Source: Microseira wollei NIES-4236 (lineage in GTDB: Bacteria > Cyanobacteriota > Cyanobacteriia > Cyanobacteriales > Aerosakkonemataceae). Taken from it: DNA of 61,356 bases. The first letter of the stretch is position 1, and the number at the start of each line of letters is the position of its first letter. The translations under genes were made by a program, and so were the position numbers. Where the stretch lies: assembly GCF_020521235.1 (NCBI RefSeq), contig NZ_BLAY01000041.1:1-61356 (forward strand), given 5' to 3'. This document shows positions 8,747-16,409 of the stretch, piece after piece. The notes under the pieces are model-generated. The model had not been told where the DNA came from and did no database searches. It worked only from the letters and a program-made list of their open reading frames with translations.

Positions 8747-9244
8747 ATGAAACAATTTGATTATTCGTGGGATTTCAAGAATATCAATTTTCGAGAGCAT
8801 CCGGAACTGTATCGAGTCGGGAAAGGGGAACAGGGAGTTTTGTTAGTTGAACCATATAAATCGGAAATTTTACCCCACTGGCGGTTTAAAACACCGGAAA
8901 TAGCTAGAGAGTCGAGCGAAAAAATATATCAGATATTTTTGGAATATCTGGAACGAGATGATTTTGTTGGGGCGGATATGGCGCGGAAGTTCTTGCAAAT
9001 GGGTTACCCGAGATCGCGGAGATATGCTAACCATAAAAGCGGCAGGAAATATAAGAACAATCCGCAAAAAGAAACTTCAATAGCCGCCCAAAAACAAGCC
9101 CGTAAAGAGATTCTGCCTAACGAACCAGACCCGGTAAAAGCCGAATCAGCCGCTATTTTCAAAGTTAAGTGGACAGCAGCTAAGACAAATGAGAAATATC
9201 AACAGCTTTTAGCGAAGCATCAACAGTTGTACGAGCGGGAATAG
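8747..9244 (+). CDS. DUF4385 family protein
   Basis: The 165-residue protein matches DUF4385 by its N-terminal signature (FDYSWDFKNINFREHPELYRVGKGEQGVL, seen at residues 4-32), the HWRFKTPEIA block and the MARKFLQMGYPRSRRYAN block. The C-terminal 60 residues are Lys/Gln-rich and probably disordered. The family is widespread in bacteria and some viruses, with no established biochemical role. No signal peptide. Confidence 0.85.
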   Translation: MKQFDYSWDFKNINFREHPELYRVGKGEQGVLLVEPYKSEILPHWRFKTPEIARESSEKIYQIFLEYLERDDFVGADMARKFLQMGYPRSRRYANHKSGRKYKNNPQKETSIAAQKQARKEILPNEPDPVKAESAAIFKVKWTAAKTNEKYQQLLAKHQQLYERE

Positions 9245-9252
9245 AAAAATTT

Positions 9253-9350
9253 AAGTTGCTAATTGCTAATTGCTAATTGCGAGAGAGGTTCATAATATCA
9301 TTCGATTAGCCATTAGCCATTAGCCATTAGCCATTAGCCATTAACCGCAC
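9253..9350. repeat. heptamer repeats (gctaatt)n and (agccatt)n
   Basis: Two adjacent runs of tandem heptamers, GCTAATT and TAGCCAT, the second with five near-perfect copies. No gene. Similar tracts occur at 1250, 13720, 23880, 37210, 37690, 39985, 49890 and 57105. Confidence 0.85.
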
Positions 9351-9394
9351 AAAATTGAGTTAATATAGTTTTAGATTAATCTGTAAATACAACG

Positions 9395-10057
9395 ATGTCA
9401 AAAAAGACGCTTGGCCTTGAAAATCAACTGTACAATTACCTCTTATCTAGTTCCTTGCGCGAACCAGAAATTTTGCGCCAATTGCGGGAAGAAACCGCAA
9501 ATCATCCCTACGCCAGGATGCAAATTGCCCCAGAACAAGGACAATTTATGGCACTGCTAGTGCAGCTATTAGGAGCAAAGAAAACGCTGGAAGTGGGTGT
9601 ATTTACTGGTTATAGCTCGCTTTGCGTCGCGCTGGCAGTACCAAAAGATGGAAAAGTAATTGCTTGCGATATCAGCGAAGAATATACTGCAATAGCGCGT
9701 CGTTATTGGGAAATAGCAGGAGTAGCAGACAAAATCGATTTGCGAATTGCACCCGCATGGGAAACTTTGGATAAATTATTGGCAGAAGGAGAGGCGGGTA
9801 CGTTTGATTTTGCCTTTATTGATGCAGATAAAGGGAATTACGAGGGGTATTACGAGCGAGCGCTTCAACTAATTCGCCCCGGTGGCTTAATTGCCGTCGA
9901 TAATGTTTTATGGGGTGGAAGAGTCGCCGATTCGCAAGTTCAGGATAGTAGTACTCAAGCAATTCGAGATTTCAATAAAAAATTACACCAGGATCAACGA
10001 GTAACTTTGAGTATGGTTCCAATTGCAGATGGATTGACTTTAGCACTGAAGCGATAA
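9395..10057 (+). CDS. class I SAM-dependent O-methyltransferase
   Basis: The 220-residue protein is of the caffeoyl-CoA/catechol O-methyltransferase type. Seen: the SAM-binding motif [10 protein letters not shown] near residue 67, the acidic loop [10 protein letters not shown], the metal and substrate motif [13 protein letters not shown] near 141, and [12 protein letters not shown] near 168, which supplies the Asp and Asn of the divalent metal site. The likely reaction is methylation of a catechol-like hydroxyl; the natural substrate cannot be told. Cyanobacterial homologues are typically this length. A strong hairpin follows 12 bp after the stop. Confidence 0.92.
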   Translation: MSKKTLGLENQLYNYLLSSSLREPEILRQLREETANHPYARMQIAPEQGQFMALLVQLLGAKKTLEVGVFTGYSSLCVALAVPKDGKVIACDISEEYTAIARRYWEIAGVADKIDLRIAPAWETLDKLLAEGEAGTFDFAFIDADKGNYEGYYERALQLIRPGGLIAVDNVLWGGRVADSQVQDSSTQAIRDFNKKLHQDQRVTLSMVPIADGLTLALKR

Positions 10058-10069
10058 AAGTGAGATGTA

Positions 10070-10100
10070 GAAACCGGGTTTTTTGGAAAAACCCGGTTTC
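10070..10100 (+). terminator. hairpin after the O-methyltransferase gene
   Basis: GAAACCGGGTTTTT and AAAAACCCGGTTTC form a near-perfect 14-bp stem 12 bp beyond the stop codon. It resembles a palindromic repeat that is dispersed in Oscillatoriales, so it may be both a repeat and a terminator. Confidence 0.6.
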
Positions 10101-10212
10101 TGACCAACCGGCGATCGCTGGCAGTGCTAGATTGATAAAAAAGGCGAGCGAGTAAATTTTCCAATTCGTTGAGTAACTTCTCCAACTGTCTTTGCTGGTT
10201 CGGATCTGTCCA

Positions 10213-10250
10213 AACTGTTATCCCGTGCTTAATAGCACGGGATAACAGTT
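10213..10250. repeat. 17-bp-stem palindrome
   Basis: AACTGTTATCCCGTGCT pairs perfectly with AGCACGGGATAACAGTT around a TAAT loop. It lies in the 316-bp spacer between the O-methyltransferase and the convergent DJ-1/PfpI gene, so it may terminate transcription from either side. Confidence 0.7.
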
Positions 10251-10373
10251 GTTAATCGCTCTGAGAATTTAGGTAGCGTATCATCTGCTGGTTTAAAATG
10301 CAGCTCCCTTACCACCCCCCGACCGAATTTCTTCTACCGATAAGTTGTTTTGAATGGCTTCCAGAAGCAGTCC

Positions 10374-10997
10374 CTATGCTGACCGTCGCCACACAGTACC
10401 GCGCCGTTCATACTCCAACAGAGTTTCTGTTTTATCGGCAATTTCAGGCGTGAAATATCGCTCTACCAGCCACAGGGCTAAGTCTAAGCCAGAAGTGACC
10501 CCTCCTGCTGTAATAATATCACCATCATCCACCACACGAGCTTTGATAATCACCGCACCTTTATCTTCGAGATCTTTAATTGCGTTATGATGAGTAATAG
10601 CTGGACGACCAGAAAGAAGTTCTTTTTCTGCAACTAACATCGCCCCTGTACAGACTGATGCGATCGTTACCCCCTTTTGGTATAGGTCATAGATGATCTG
10701 TGGTATTTTGCCTTGCAGTTCAGCCCTGACTCCTGCCGGTGGTGGCTCCTCACCCTCATACTCACCCCAACCTCCCCCCGGCACGATCAAAATATCGATC
10801 TCCGCTTCGTTTGTAAACTGGGCTTGAGGGTGAACTTGTGACCCATGACTAGCAGTAATCACCGCATTGGGATCGAGTGCAACAAGTTCTACTTGCATAT
10901 CGGCACCGTTTGCCGCTGCAACTTTCAGGACCTCATATGGAGCTATACCATCAAGTTCATCAAATCCATCGAAGATGATGATTTGTACTTTCAGCAT
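10374..10997 (-). CDS. DJ-1/PfpI family protein, isonitrile-hydratase-like
   Basis: The 207-residue protein has the glutamine-amidotransferase-like fold of the DJ-1/PfpI superfamily. Seen: VQIIIFDGFDELDGIAPYEVL at the N-terminus with the acidic Asp/Glu near residue 15, the IDILIVPGGGWG strand, the nucleophile elbow SVCTGAMLVAEKELL with the conserved Cys near residue 116, and the following PAITHHNA, which resembles isonitrile hydratases. Those enzymes hydrate isonitriles to N-formyl compounds, but the superfamily includes chaperones and glyoxalases, so the substrate is open. The start at 10997 fits the conserved N-terminus. Confidence 0.85.
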   Translation of the reverse strand: MLKVQIIIFDGFDELDGIAPYEVLKVAAANGADMQVELVALDPNAVITASHGSQVHPQAQFTNEAEIDILIVPGGGWGEYEGEEPPPAGVRAELQGKIPQIIYDLYQKGVTIASVCTGAMLVAEKELLSGRPAITHHNAIKDLEDKGAVIIKARVVDDGDIITAGGVTSGLDLALWLVERYFTPEIADKTETLLEYERRGTVWRRSA

Positions 10998-11040
10998 ACT
11001 TAATCCCCTGCTTTATTAGGTTCCATTATTTTACATGGAA

Positions 11041-11552
11041 AGGCTATGATGAAGATACAACGAGTGCATTGTATGGGTTCGCAGACAAGCGTCAGCACCC
11101 CCCTCTCCCATAGGCGGCGGCTCACTGCCCCAAATCTTTAGGTAAGGGAAGGTGCTGACGGGTCATAGTCCCGGCAACGGGGAAACTAGGTTATCGGCAA
11201 GTGTTAAAGACCTACCAGGGAATGCTCTCGCTAGTTCGCAAGCTCATAGAACTCAAGGGTTATTTTCTGAATATGACGGAGAAGCGACTGTGTTATCTTT
11301 AACCTCCGTAAAATTTGAAATTCCATTAGGCGATATTTACCAATAAATTGAATTTGAAGCTGAGGAAGAAGAGTAGCGATCGCTCCCATTTCTTCTCTCT
11401 GCGTCCTGGAGCGCCTGGAGCGGTTCAAAAAAAGAGCGATCGCTTTATATTTGCTATCCGTCCCACTATTAATCACCAGTCTTAAAGCTCTATGATGGCT
11501 AACATCTTGATCGCTAACTTGCACTCTTGTGTTGCTGTTTCTGTTGTAAAAA
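11041..11552. other. about 510 bp without a clear gene; one long-range hairpin
   Basis: CGTCAGCACC (near 11089) pairs with GGTGCTGACG (near 11150) around a loop of about 50 bases. Downstream, 11160-11270 looks non-coding and has an unusually low HIP1 content; it could be a mobile-element remnant, but I cannot name it. A leftward frame (11231-11560) runs through dispersed-repeat sequence (HIP1 sites and CCAGGCGCTCCAGG) and does not look like a protein. Confidence 0.4.
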
Positions 11553-11909
11553 TTAGGCAAAATACCTGACTTCTGCTACTAAATCTTCAGATAAATCATC
11601 TAACACAGCTGCCAAATGCTCCCGAACTCCCATAATTTCCCGCGCCGCCACAGTCAATACTAATTGCTGTGGATAGACAGTTTCCACACCAATCATTTCC
11701 ATAAATGCTCCCTGCTCATCCTGGGTTGCTGGTACAAAATTTTCTTGTTCGTCGTATTTAACCCAGACCCCAAACAACTCGACAATATAAGCCTCGCCAT
11801 TATTCAGAACTTCGACAATTGCTCCCACGGTTCCTACTGGCGCTACTCCCCCATCAGTTAAGGTAATTTCCTCGGTTAACTTTACCCCATCAAATAACTG
11901 AAATTTCAT
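11553..11909 (-). CDS. DUF4926 domain protein
   Basis: From the ATG at 11909 (MKFQLFDGVKL) the product is 118 residues. Residues about 5-50 fit DUF4926: a 'DGVKL-x-E-(I)' start, then GTVGAIVEVLNNGEAYIVELF, which is the GTVGTIVEVL-(D/N)GEAYEVEF signature of the family, a small beta-barrel. The remaining part (residues 60-118) is less typical. DUF4926 genes are often next to DUF6883-type genes in bacterial genomes, and the next gene upstream here may be one. The pair's job is unknown; a toxin-antitoxin or conflict role has been suspected from small size and mobility. An upstream start at 11972 is less likely. Confidence 0.7.
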   Translation of the reverse strand: MKFQLFDGVKLTEEITLTDGGVAPVGTVGAIVEVLNNGEAYIVELFGVWVKYDEQENFVPATQDEQGAFMEMIGVETVYPQQLVLTVAAREIMGVREHLAAVLDDLSEDLVAEVRYFA

Positions 11910-12002
11910 CATTGCAAGAGCTACATCAAGATTAAAAAACACAATCCAAACCGTGGGTATCCGCCGCGACAAACCAGAATGCCCGGTAAGCTGGATATAA
12001 GC

Positions 12003-12218
12003 TCAATAAAGCTCACCTTGGGGATTCTGACTCTGAGGTTGTAGCATATCCAAAGATACTGATGTCAGGATAGCTTCTGGAATTGCTTCCGGCGACTCAA
12101 ACCCCATTACCTCGCGCCAAAATTTTCGCTTATCTTCACCTTCTCCAGATTCAGCAGCACGTTTGAGGAGATATTGCGCCTTAGCAATAGGAAATTCAAA
12201 ACTTGCTGGGGAAGTCAT
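12003..12218 (-). CDS. small protein, possibly DUF6883-like
   Basis: From ATG 12218 (MTSPASFEFPIAKAQYLL) the product is 71 residues. The pattern 'I-x-K-A-x-Y-L-L-K ... D-K-R-K-F-W-x-x-V-M-G-F' resembles the DUF6883 signature (K-x-x-x-Y-L-L ... S-K-A-x-F-F-x-x-L-G-F), but the match is partial. It lies 93 bp upstream of the DUF4926 gene on the same strand, the common arrangement for that pair. A longer start at 12296 is possible but would overlap the neighbouring stop and gives an atypical N-terminus. Confidence 0.5.
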   Translation of the reverse strand: MTSPASFEFPIAKAQYLLKRAAESGEGEDKRKFWREVMGFESPEAIPEAILTSVSLDMLQPQSQNPQGELY

Positions 12219-12295
12219 GGTTGCGCCGATCAAAGAGAGCGATCGTTCCTTACAGTATAGAATAATGGGAGTGCGTTCGCTTAACTCACCCCACA

Positions 12296-12773
12296 CTAAT
12301 TGAGATAATTATGAAAATCTTCCCCCACCTCGCGAATATCCGAATCTTCATGCTGCGCTCGTTTAGCGAGTCTTTCAGTTAATTCCCTATCAATTTGAAT
12401 ATATAGCTCTAACAAACGTCTATACTCCTCGTCTGTCCCATTTTTGAGCAACGGTTCAGCAATCTTTTCAAGATTTTCCAACAGCCAGGTTTTAGGAAGC
12501 GAAAGAATACCTTGTCTGCAAATTTCAATATCCGAGTGAGAAATACTTGCTAAATCGACTAGATTGCTTAACAAATTCTGACGTTCTTCAATTTTCAGAT
12601 ATTCTATCAGCCTGTTCTCTTTCAGTGGGGTTATGTAGTGCTTTCTTAATAAAAGCCATTCTATCTGTACAATTGTTCAGAAAGTCTTGGCGAGTTTGGA
12701 TGTAAACAAGTTCTCTTTCAACAAGATGATGCCAAAGTTCGCGTTCTTTCTCTGCATGTTGTTCTTGAAGCAT
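12296..12773 (-). pseudogene. helical protein broken by a frameshift
   Basis: Two overlapping frames look like one gene. The first begins at the ATG at 12773 (preceded by AAAGGGA) and ends at 12588 with a run of sense-looking codons up to ADRISEN. The second is open from 12676 to 12296 and reads YLKIEERQNLLSNLVDLASI from about 12600. Reading ...ADRI then YLKIEERQ needs only two extra bases in the AT-repeat near 12600, which would restore a product of about 159 residues. Both halves are rich in charged helices with no membrane segment or known domain. The alternative is two short separate proteins. Confidence 0.5.
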
Positions 12774-12787
12774 AGTTCCCTTTCTGC

Positions 12788-12862
12788 TTATCTTAATTCC
12801 TTCTTCCCTGCGTAAACCCACCCGCTATTGATAAATTTATCAACAAATTCTGTCAAAGGCAT
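12788..12862 (-). other. 24-codon frame MPLTEFVDKFINSGW..., possible gene remnant
   Basis: A short frame starts at an ATG (12862) preceded by AAAGGA and ends at 12788, 14 bp before the next start. A diverged copy of the same first codons (MPFTEFVEKFVN) is at 16277-16306, joined there to another piece of this locus. Two copies with mostly conservative changes suggest that this was once coding, but the function is unknown. Confidence 0.35.
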
Positions 12863-12885
12863 TTCTCGAATCCTTTGTTTTTGTT

Positions 12886-13644
12886 CTATTTCCGATAAGA
12901 CTTAGCCCAAGCATAGCGCGAGGGGTCTTTTTTCAACAGATACTCTACAACTTCCCGTTGCTTGTTCTTATCTTTGGAATTTTTAACTATACGCTTAATT
13001 TCTGCATCCTGATCTTTGGTAGAAGCACCGCGTTTAATTGCTTCGGCAAACCAGTTTTCACCCTCATAGTATTGACCACGCTCAAAACAGATTGCTCCCA
13101 TTAAAGTGTAAGGATGATGGCTATTTGGTTGGTACTCGATAGCTTTTTTAGCACAATCTTCCGCATTATTTAATTGCTCGATATCTCGAAATGCACCGCC
13201 TCTAGTGGTTAACAAAGCTGACTTAAGCTTATTTTCCTTGATTTTGTCAAAATCCAAATTTTCTGTGATTTTCAAAGCTAGTCGCGGTTGCTCTGCCTTA
13301 CGCCAATGACTACTAGCATTTGGTAAATTCCATTTATTGCCCGTCCTATTATACTCCTGTTCATAGAACGTGGCTTCAATTTTGTGGTAAGCAATGAAAA
13401 TCTTGCCAGAGAAAAGTTTACGCCCTCCATAGCTTTGATCCTCTCGCCAGCTATAAGAGCTATAATTCTGTTGATATCCTTCAGCTTTATTTTCCTCTAG
13501 CCAAGCTACATCCGTTGGTTCAAGCCGCTCTAATTTCTCCAGTTTTTGTAGAATTGCATACAGAGGACTGCTAGGTGATTTATCTTTATAACCTGAAACA
13601 TCATACTTAGATTTCAGAGTAGCAAAGTGGTTTGCTTGACCCAA
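12886..13644 (-). CDS. 3' part of a split repeat/TPR protein
   Basis: The 252-codon frame starts with TTG in the present sequence. Its first 60 residues (HFATLKSKY, SPSSPLYAILQKLEKLERL, DVAWLEEN) are one more copy of the about 60-residue unit that fills the neighbouring 13800-14960 frame. Residues about 90-250 contain TPR-like helices (RDIEQLNNAEDCAKKAIEYQ, SHHPYTLMGAICFERGQYYEGENWFAEAIKRG). The frame is open back to a stop made by the mobile element at 13688-13813, and codons before the TTG read WLKQNGREDIIT, which is typical repeat sequence. The natural gene therefore continues from 14960 through the insertion. Whether this half is still translated is unknown. Confidence 0.7.
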   Translation of the reverse strand: MGQANHFATLKSKYDVSGYKDKSPSSPLYAILQKLEKLERLEPTDVAWLEENKAEGYQQNYSSYSWREDQSYGGRKLFSGKIFIAYHKIEATFYEQEYNRTGNKWNLPNASSHWRKAEQPRLALKITENLDFDKIKENKLKSALLTTRGGAFRDIEQLNNAEDCAKKAIEYQPNSHHPYTLMGAICFERGQYYEGENWFAEAIKRGASTKDQDAEIKRIVKNSKDKNKQREVVEYLLKKDPSRYAWAKSYRK

Positions 13645-13687
13645 GGTAATTATATCCTCGCGTCCATTCTGTTTCAGCCAGTTAATA

Positions 13688-13813
13688 ACTCAAGTTGCTA
13701 GTTATCTCTCTGGGAGCGGCTAATGGCTAATGGCTAATGGCTAATGTCAGTAAAAATCCTAGATTAGCAATTAGCAATTAGCAACGCCCTTGTTTATAAC
13801 TAGCAACTTGCGT
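13688..13813. mobile_element. MITE-like element, copy 1 (126 bp), inserted in a gene
   Basis: The ends are inverted repeats of 18 bp with one mismatch: ACTCAAGTTGCTAGTTAT at 13688 and ATAACTAGCAACTTGCGT at the right end. The flanks are duplicated: TAATA at 13683-13687 and 13814-13818 (a sixth T before each is also shared). The middle holds TCTCTGGGAGCGGC, several TAATGGC heptamers, TAAAAATCCTAGATTAGC and GCAACGCCCTTGT. A second copy is at 44813-44924. There is no transposase, so it must be moved in trans. Removing the element and one duplication joins the flanking frames exactly. Confidence 0.9.
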
Positions 13814-14960
13814 TAATATCAGCCTCACTAAGTTGCTCTCCTGATTCTATCTTGAATTTCATATTAGCAGCGTATTTGTCTAGAGCAATATTAATCGTCT
13901 CAGTCAGTTTACGCTTTCTCAGGAAGTTAAGATCGGACTCTGGTAAACAAATATCTGTTTCAAGTCTTTTGAGAACTTTGTACAGGTGACTGGAGAGGGA
14001 TAAATCCTCAGATTGAGTAGCTTTATACTTGATTTTCAGAGATGCAAAAACTCTCTTTTGTTCAAGCTCATCAGCAATGGTTATTGTCTCGGTGAGTTCA
14101 TGCTGCTTTAGCCATTCTATCTGTGAATTAGTTAGCTGACAGTTTGCATCAAGTCTTTGTAGAATTAGATACAGAGGACTAGAAACAGAGGGTTCTAAAT
14201 ATTTAGTTGCTTGGTACTTCTCTTTTAGTTGTGCAAAACGAGCTTCTCTGACTTTCTCTTGCTGCTGGAAGATATCTAATGTGGACAATAGTTGGTTTTG
14301 CTTTAGCCATTTAATATCTGAATTACTTAACCTTTCTTCCGCTTCTAGTTGTTTCAAAATTTGATATAGGCGACTATCAGGCGATGAATCTTGATATTCA
14401 GTAGCTTTGTACTTAGTTTTTAGCAAAGCAAAGCGTCCCATATCCTGAGCCAGAGCGGCTATGTTAGCAAAACCATTCTGTTTGAGCCATTCAAGTTCTG
14501 TATCATTTAGGTTATTTTCTGAATCAAGTTTTGTCAGAATTGGATATAAAATACTTGAATAATTTAATTTATCCTTTAGAGTAAGAGCAACGTTTTTGTA
14601 TTTAGAGGTAATTCGATTTATATGTTGATATAAAGGGCTGGAAATATCTAATTCATTTTTGATTTCAGTGACTTTGTACTTATACTTTAGTTGGGATAAT
14701 TCATTTTCTAAGTTGCTGATTTCTTTAGATCTATATTGTTGGTCATGCTCAATAATTTCAATCGTTTCAAAAAGTTCATGTTCTAGGAGCCAATTAAACT
14801 CTAAGTCAGTTATCTCAACTCCTATGACAGCTTTTCGCAGGATCAGGTACAGAAGACTAGAGGGTGATGAGCATTCGTGCTTCTCTGCTCGGTATCTGCG
14901 TTTGAGATCGCTAAATTGTTGTATCCGTAATTCAGCCTCTTTATTTATTTTTATATTCAT
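13800..14960 (-). CDS. 5' part of a split protein made of about 60-residue repeats
   Basis: The 386-codon frame encodes a soluble, charged protein with about five degenerate units: F-x-x-L-K-x-K-Y-x-A-T-x-Y-x-D-x-S-P-x-S-x-L-Y-x-I-L-x-x-L, then L-x-x-x-D-x-x-W-L-K-x-x-x-L-x-x-T-I. Clear copies start near residues 8, 180, 245 and 300; the second is longer and degraded. The final three codons and the stop (ASC, TAG) come from the mobile element, so the natural C-terminus is missing. On paper, excision gives SEADINWLKQNGREDIITLG and a 647-residue protein. I do not recognise the repeat as a named family; similar units precede TPR domains in other cyanobacterial proteins as far as I recall. Confidence 0.75.
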   Translation of the reverse strand: MNIKINKEAELRIQQFSDLKRRYRAEKHECSSPSSLLYLILRKAVIGVEITDLEFNWLLEHELFETIEIIEHDQQYRSKEISNLENELSQLKYKYKVTEIKNELDISSPLYQHINRITSKYKNVALTLKDKLNYSSILYPILTKLDSENNLNDTELEWLKQNGFANIAALAQDMGRFALLKTKYKATEYQDSSPDSRLYQILKQLEAEERLSNSDIKWLKQNQLLSTLDIFQQQEKVREARFAQLKEKYQATKYLEPSVSSPLYLILQRLDANCQLTNSQIEWLKQHELTETITIADELEQKRVFASLKIKYKATQSEDLSLSSHLYKVLKRLETDICLPESDLNFLRKRKLTETINIALDKYAANMKFKIESGEQLSEADINASC

Positions 14961-15171
14961 ATATTTTACACTTTATAACGTAATAGGAACGGGTAAATTT
15001 TGCCCAATCATATCTTAAATTATAGCAATTGCTCACTTTGTCTGGAGATAAGCGATCGCTCTCTCCCCTCTCTTCCTTCGCGTCCTTCGCGCCTTCGCGG
15101 TTCAAAAAAAAAAGAGCGATACGCCTCCGGCACGCTTCGCGATCGCACACAAAGCGATCGCCCCTATAAAT

Positions 15172-15387
15172 CTAATTTTGATCAGAACGACCACCCATAT
15201 AAAGAGCAGTAGCCAAAGCGATTCCCGGTAAAGCAATGACTACAGACAAAGGAGACTGAAACCAACTCGTTTGCTGATATCGTGCTTGGCGATAGATGCA
15301 AGCAACGCTTGGAGTAGCAGAACTCAACAAAACGCTACTTGCGATCGCAACACTAGATACAATAGCCGCCGACAATTTGGCATTCAT
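15172..15387 (-). CDS. small secreted protein, copy 1
   Basis: From ATG 15387 (preceded by GGAGG, 7 bases before) the product is 71 residues. It has a Sec-type signal (KLSAAIVSSVAIASSVLLSSATPSVAC), then RQARYQQTSWFQ and a second hydrophobic segment (SPLSVVIALPGIALATALYMGG). The Cys after the signal (S-V-A-C) could be a lipobox, though the -3 residue is unusual. The protein is nearly identical to the product at 17612-17830. The paralogues and their upstream sequence form a direct repeat of about 295 bp. I know no family for it. Confidence 0.65.
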   Translation of the reverse strand: MNAKLSAAIVSSVAIASSVLLSSATPSVACIYRQARYQQTSWFQSPLSVVIALPGIALATALYMGGRSDQN

Positions 15388-15561
15388 AGTGGTTCCTCCA
15401 ACTTGGATCAATTCTAATCCCAATCTCTCCCACCGAGTACCAACACAAAAAAGGCGACCTCATGCGATCGCGCTGCGATACAGGAAGCCACTTCGTGTCT
15501 ATGGCGGTACTTAAAAAAATAGCGATATGCCATCCAGCACGCTACGGGAACGCGATCGCAT

Positions 15562-16179
15562 TCAATCTCCACGCCAGGTAAACATAATTTGCTCGTCAGC
15601 TTGCCTAAACTCAATATTAAACTTATCAAATACAACCTCTCGCCCCAAGAGCATCACATCTGCCGTATTATTTTGTAACCAGGCAACTGGAATTGTAAAA
15701 CTATGTCCATCAATCGTAACTTCAATCCTGCGTAAAACATACTCTACCTTTCCACCGATTGCCTGACCGACTAATATTTCCTCATCATCAGCCAAAGCAT
15801 AGCCTAAATCTTGACCTACTTTTAGAGAAATGACGCTAAAATCTGCCCCTGAATCTACCACCATCGTTGCATCCATTTCAAACTGTTTATGCTTCAGTTT
15901 GACTTGATAGTCTGGCGACCACTCATGGCGGCTAATCGTGCGAAAGTAAATCGGTAAAATTACAATTGAACCGACAAAACCGGGGACTAAGTAAATTGAA
16001 TAAAGCTCTCCTGAAGCTTCAGCTAACTGCAACACTTCACGCAAATTTTCACTATGAGCAATAATTCCATTGGCATTATAGACAACATATTGATGGGCAT
16101 ACTTTTGTAACTGGCGACGGTTATGATTTAGCCACTTGAGCATGGCGCGGCTTTCTTCAGGAGTTGGTGTTCTACTCAT
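15562..16179 (-). CDS. DUF5678-like plus retropepsin-type aspartic protease protein
   Basis: The 205-residue product has two parts. The N-terminal 65 residues (LKWLNHNRRQLQKYAHQYVVYNANGIIAHSENLREVL) look like DUF5678, a short 'w-l-x-x-n-r-x-x-l-x-x-y-x-x-x-W-V-V' domain. The C-terminal part has the retroviral-type aspartic protease motif VVDSGADFSVI near residue 110 with the catalytic Asp-Ser-Gly, and the late strand VMLLGREVVFDKFNIEF near 180. Retropepsin-like proteins of this kind act as dimers; the substrate is unknown. No membrane segment. Similar cyanobacterial genes exist as pairs or fusions. Confidence 0.75.
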   Translation of the reverse strand: MSRTPTPEESRAMLKWLNHNRRQLQKYAHQYVVYNANGIIAHSENLREVLQLAEASGELYSIYLVPGFVGSIVILPIYFRTISRHEWSPDYQVKLKHKQFEMDATMVVDSGADFSVISLKVGQDLGYALADDEEILVGQAIGGKVEYVLRRIEVTIDGHSFTIPVAWLQNNTADVMLLGREVVFDKFNIEFRQADEQIMFTWRGD

Positions 16180-16238
16180 AAGTTTTGCCGAAGATAAAGG
16201 AATCGGAGCATCGCACTTCGATTATAGACAAGGGCAAG

Positions 16239-16322
16239 AGCGAGCGCTTAACTCACCCTACACTGATTGAGATAATGTTGACAAATTTCTCAACAAATTC
16301 TGTAAAAGGCATTTCTCGAATC
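16239..16322. other. scar joining two pieces of the 12.3-12.9 kb locus
   Basis: Bases 16244-16275 match 12275-12306 (CTTAACTCACC-CACACT-ATTGAGATAAT with one or two changes). The directly following 16277-16325 match 12829-12876 (the MPLTEFVDKF segment), although in the first locus these are separated by about 530 bp. This looks like a second copy of that locus with its middle deleted. Confidence 0.7.
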
Positions 16323-16347
16323 CTTAGGTAAGTAAACCTTACCTATA

Positions 16348-16393
16348 GGAGTTTAGACTAACCGCGCTGATCTGCGCGGTTAGTCTAAACTCC
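16348..16393. terminator. strong 20-bp-stem hairpin
   Basis: GGAGTTTAGACTAACCGCGC pairs perfectly with its complement at 16374-16393 around a TGATCT loop. It lies 17 bp beyond the stop of the DUF4231-like gene at 16410, so it probably ends its transcript. A smaller hairpin, AGGTAAG with CTTACCT, precedes it. Confidence 0.75.
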
Positions 16394-16409
16394 AGTAATG
16401 AGGTCAATT

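Noticed and set aside
11231-11560. Leftward 109-codon frame
   Set aside because: Its sequence runs through HIP1 sites and CCAGGCGCTCCAGG-type dispersed repeats, has no conserved look and overlaps the end of the DUF4926 gene.
13720-13790. Possible CRISPR array from spaced short repeats
   Set aside because: The repeats are contiguous heptamers (TAATGGC, ATTAGCA) without unique spacers. No CRISPR array or cas gene is seen anywhere in the window.
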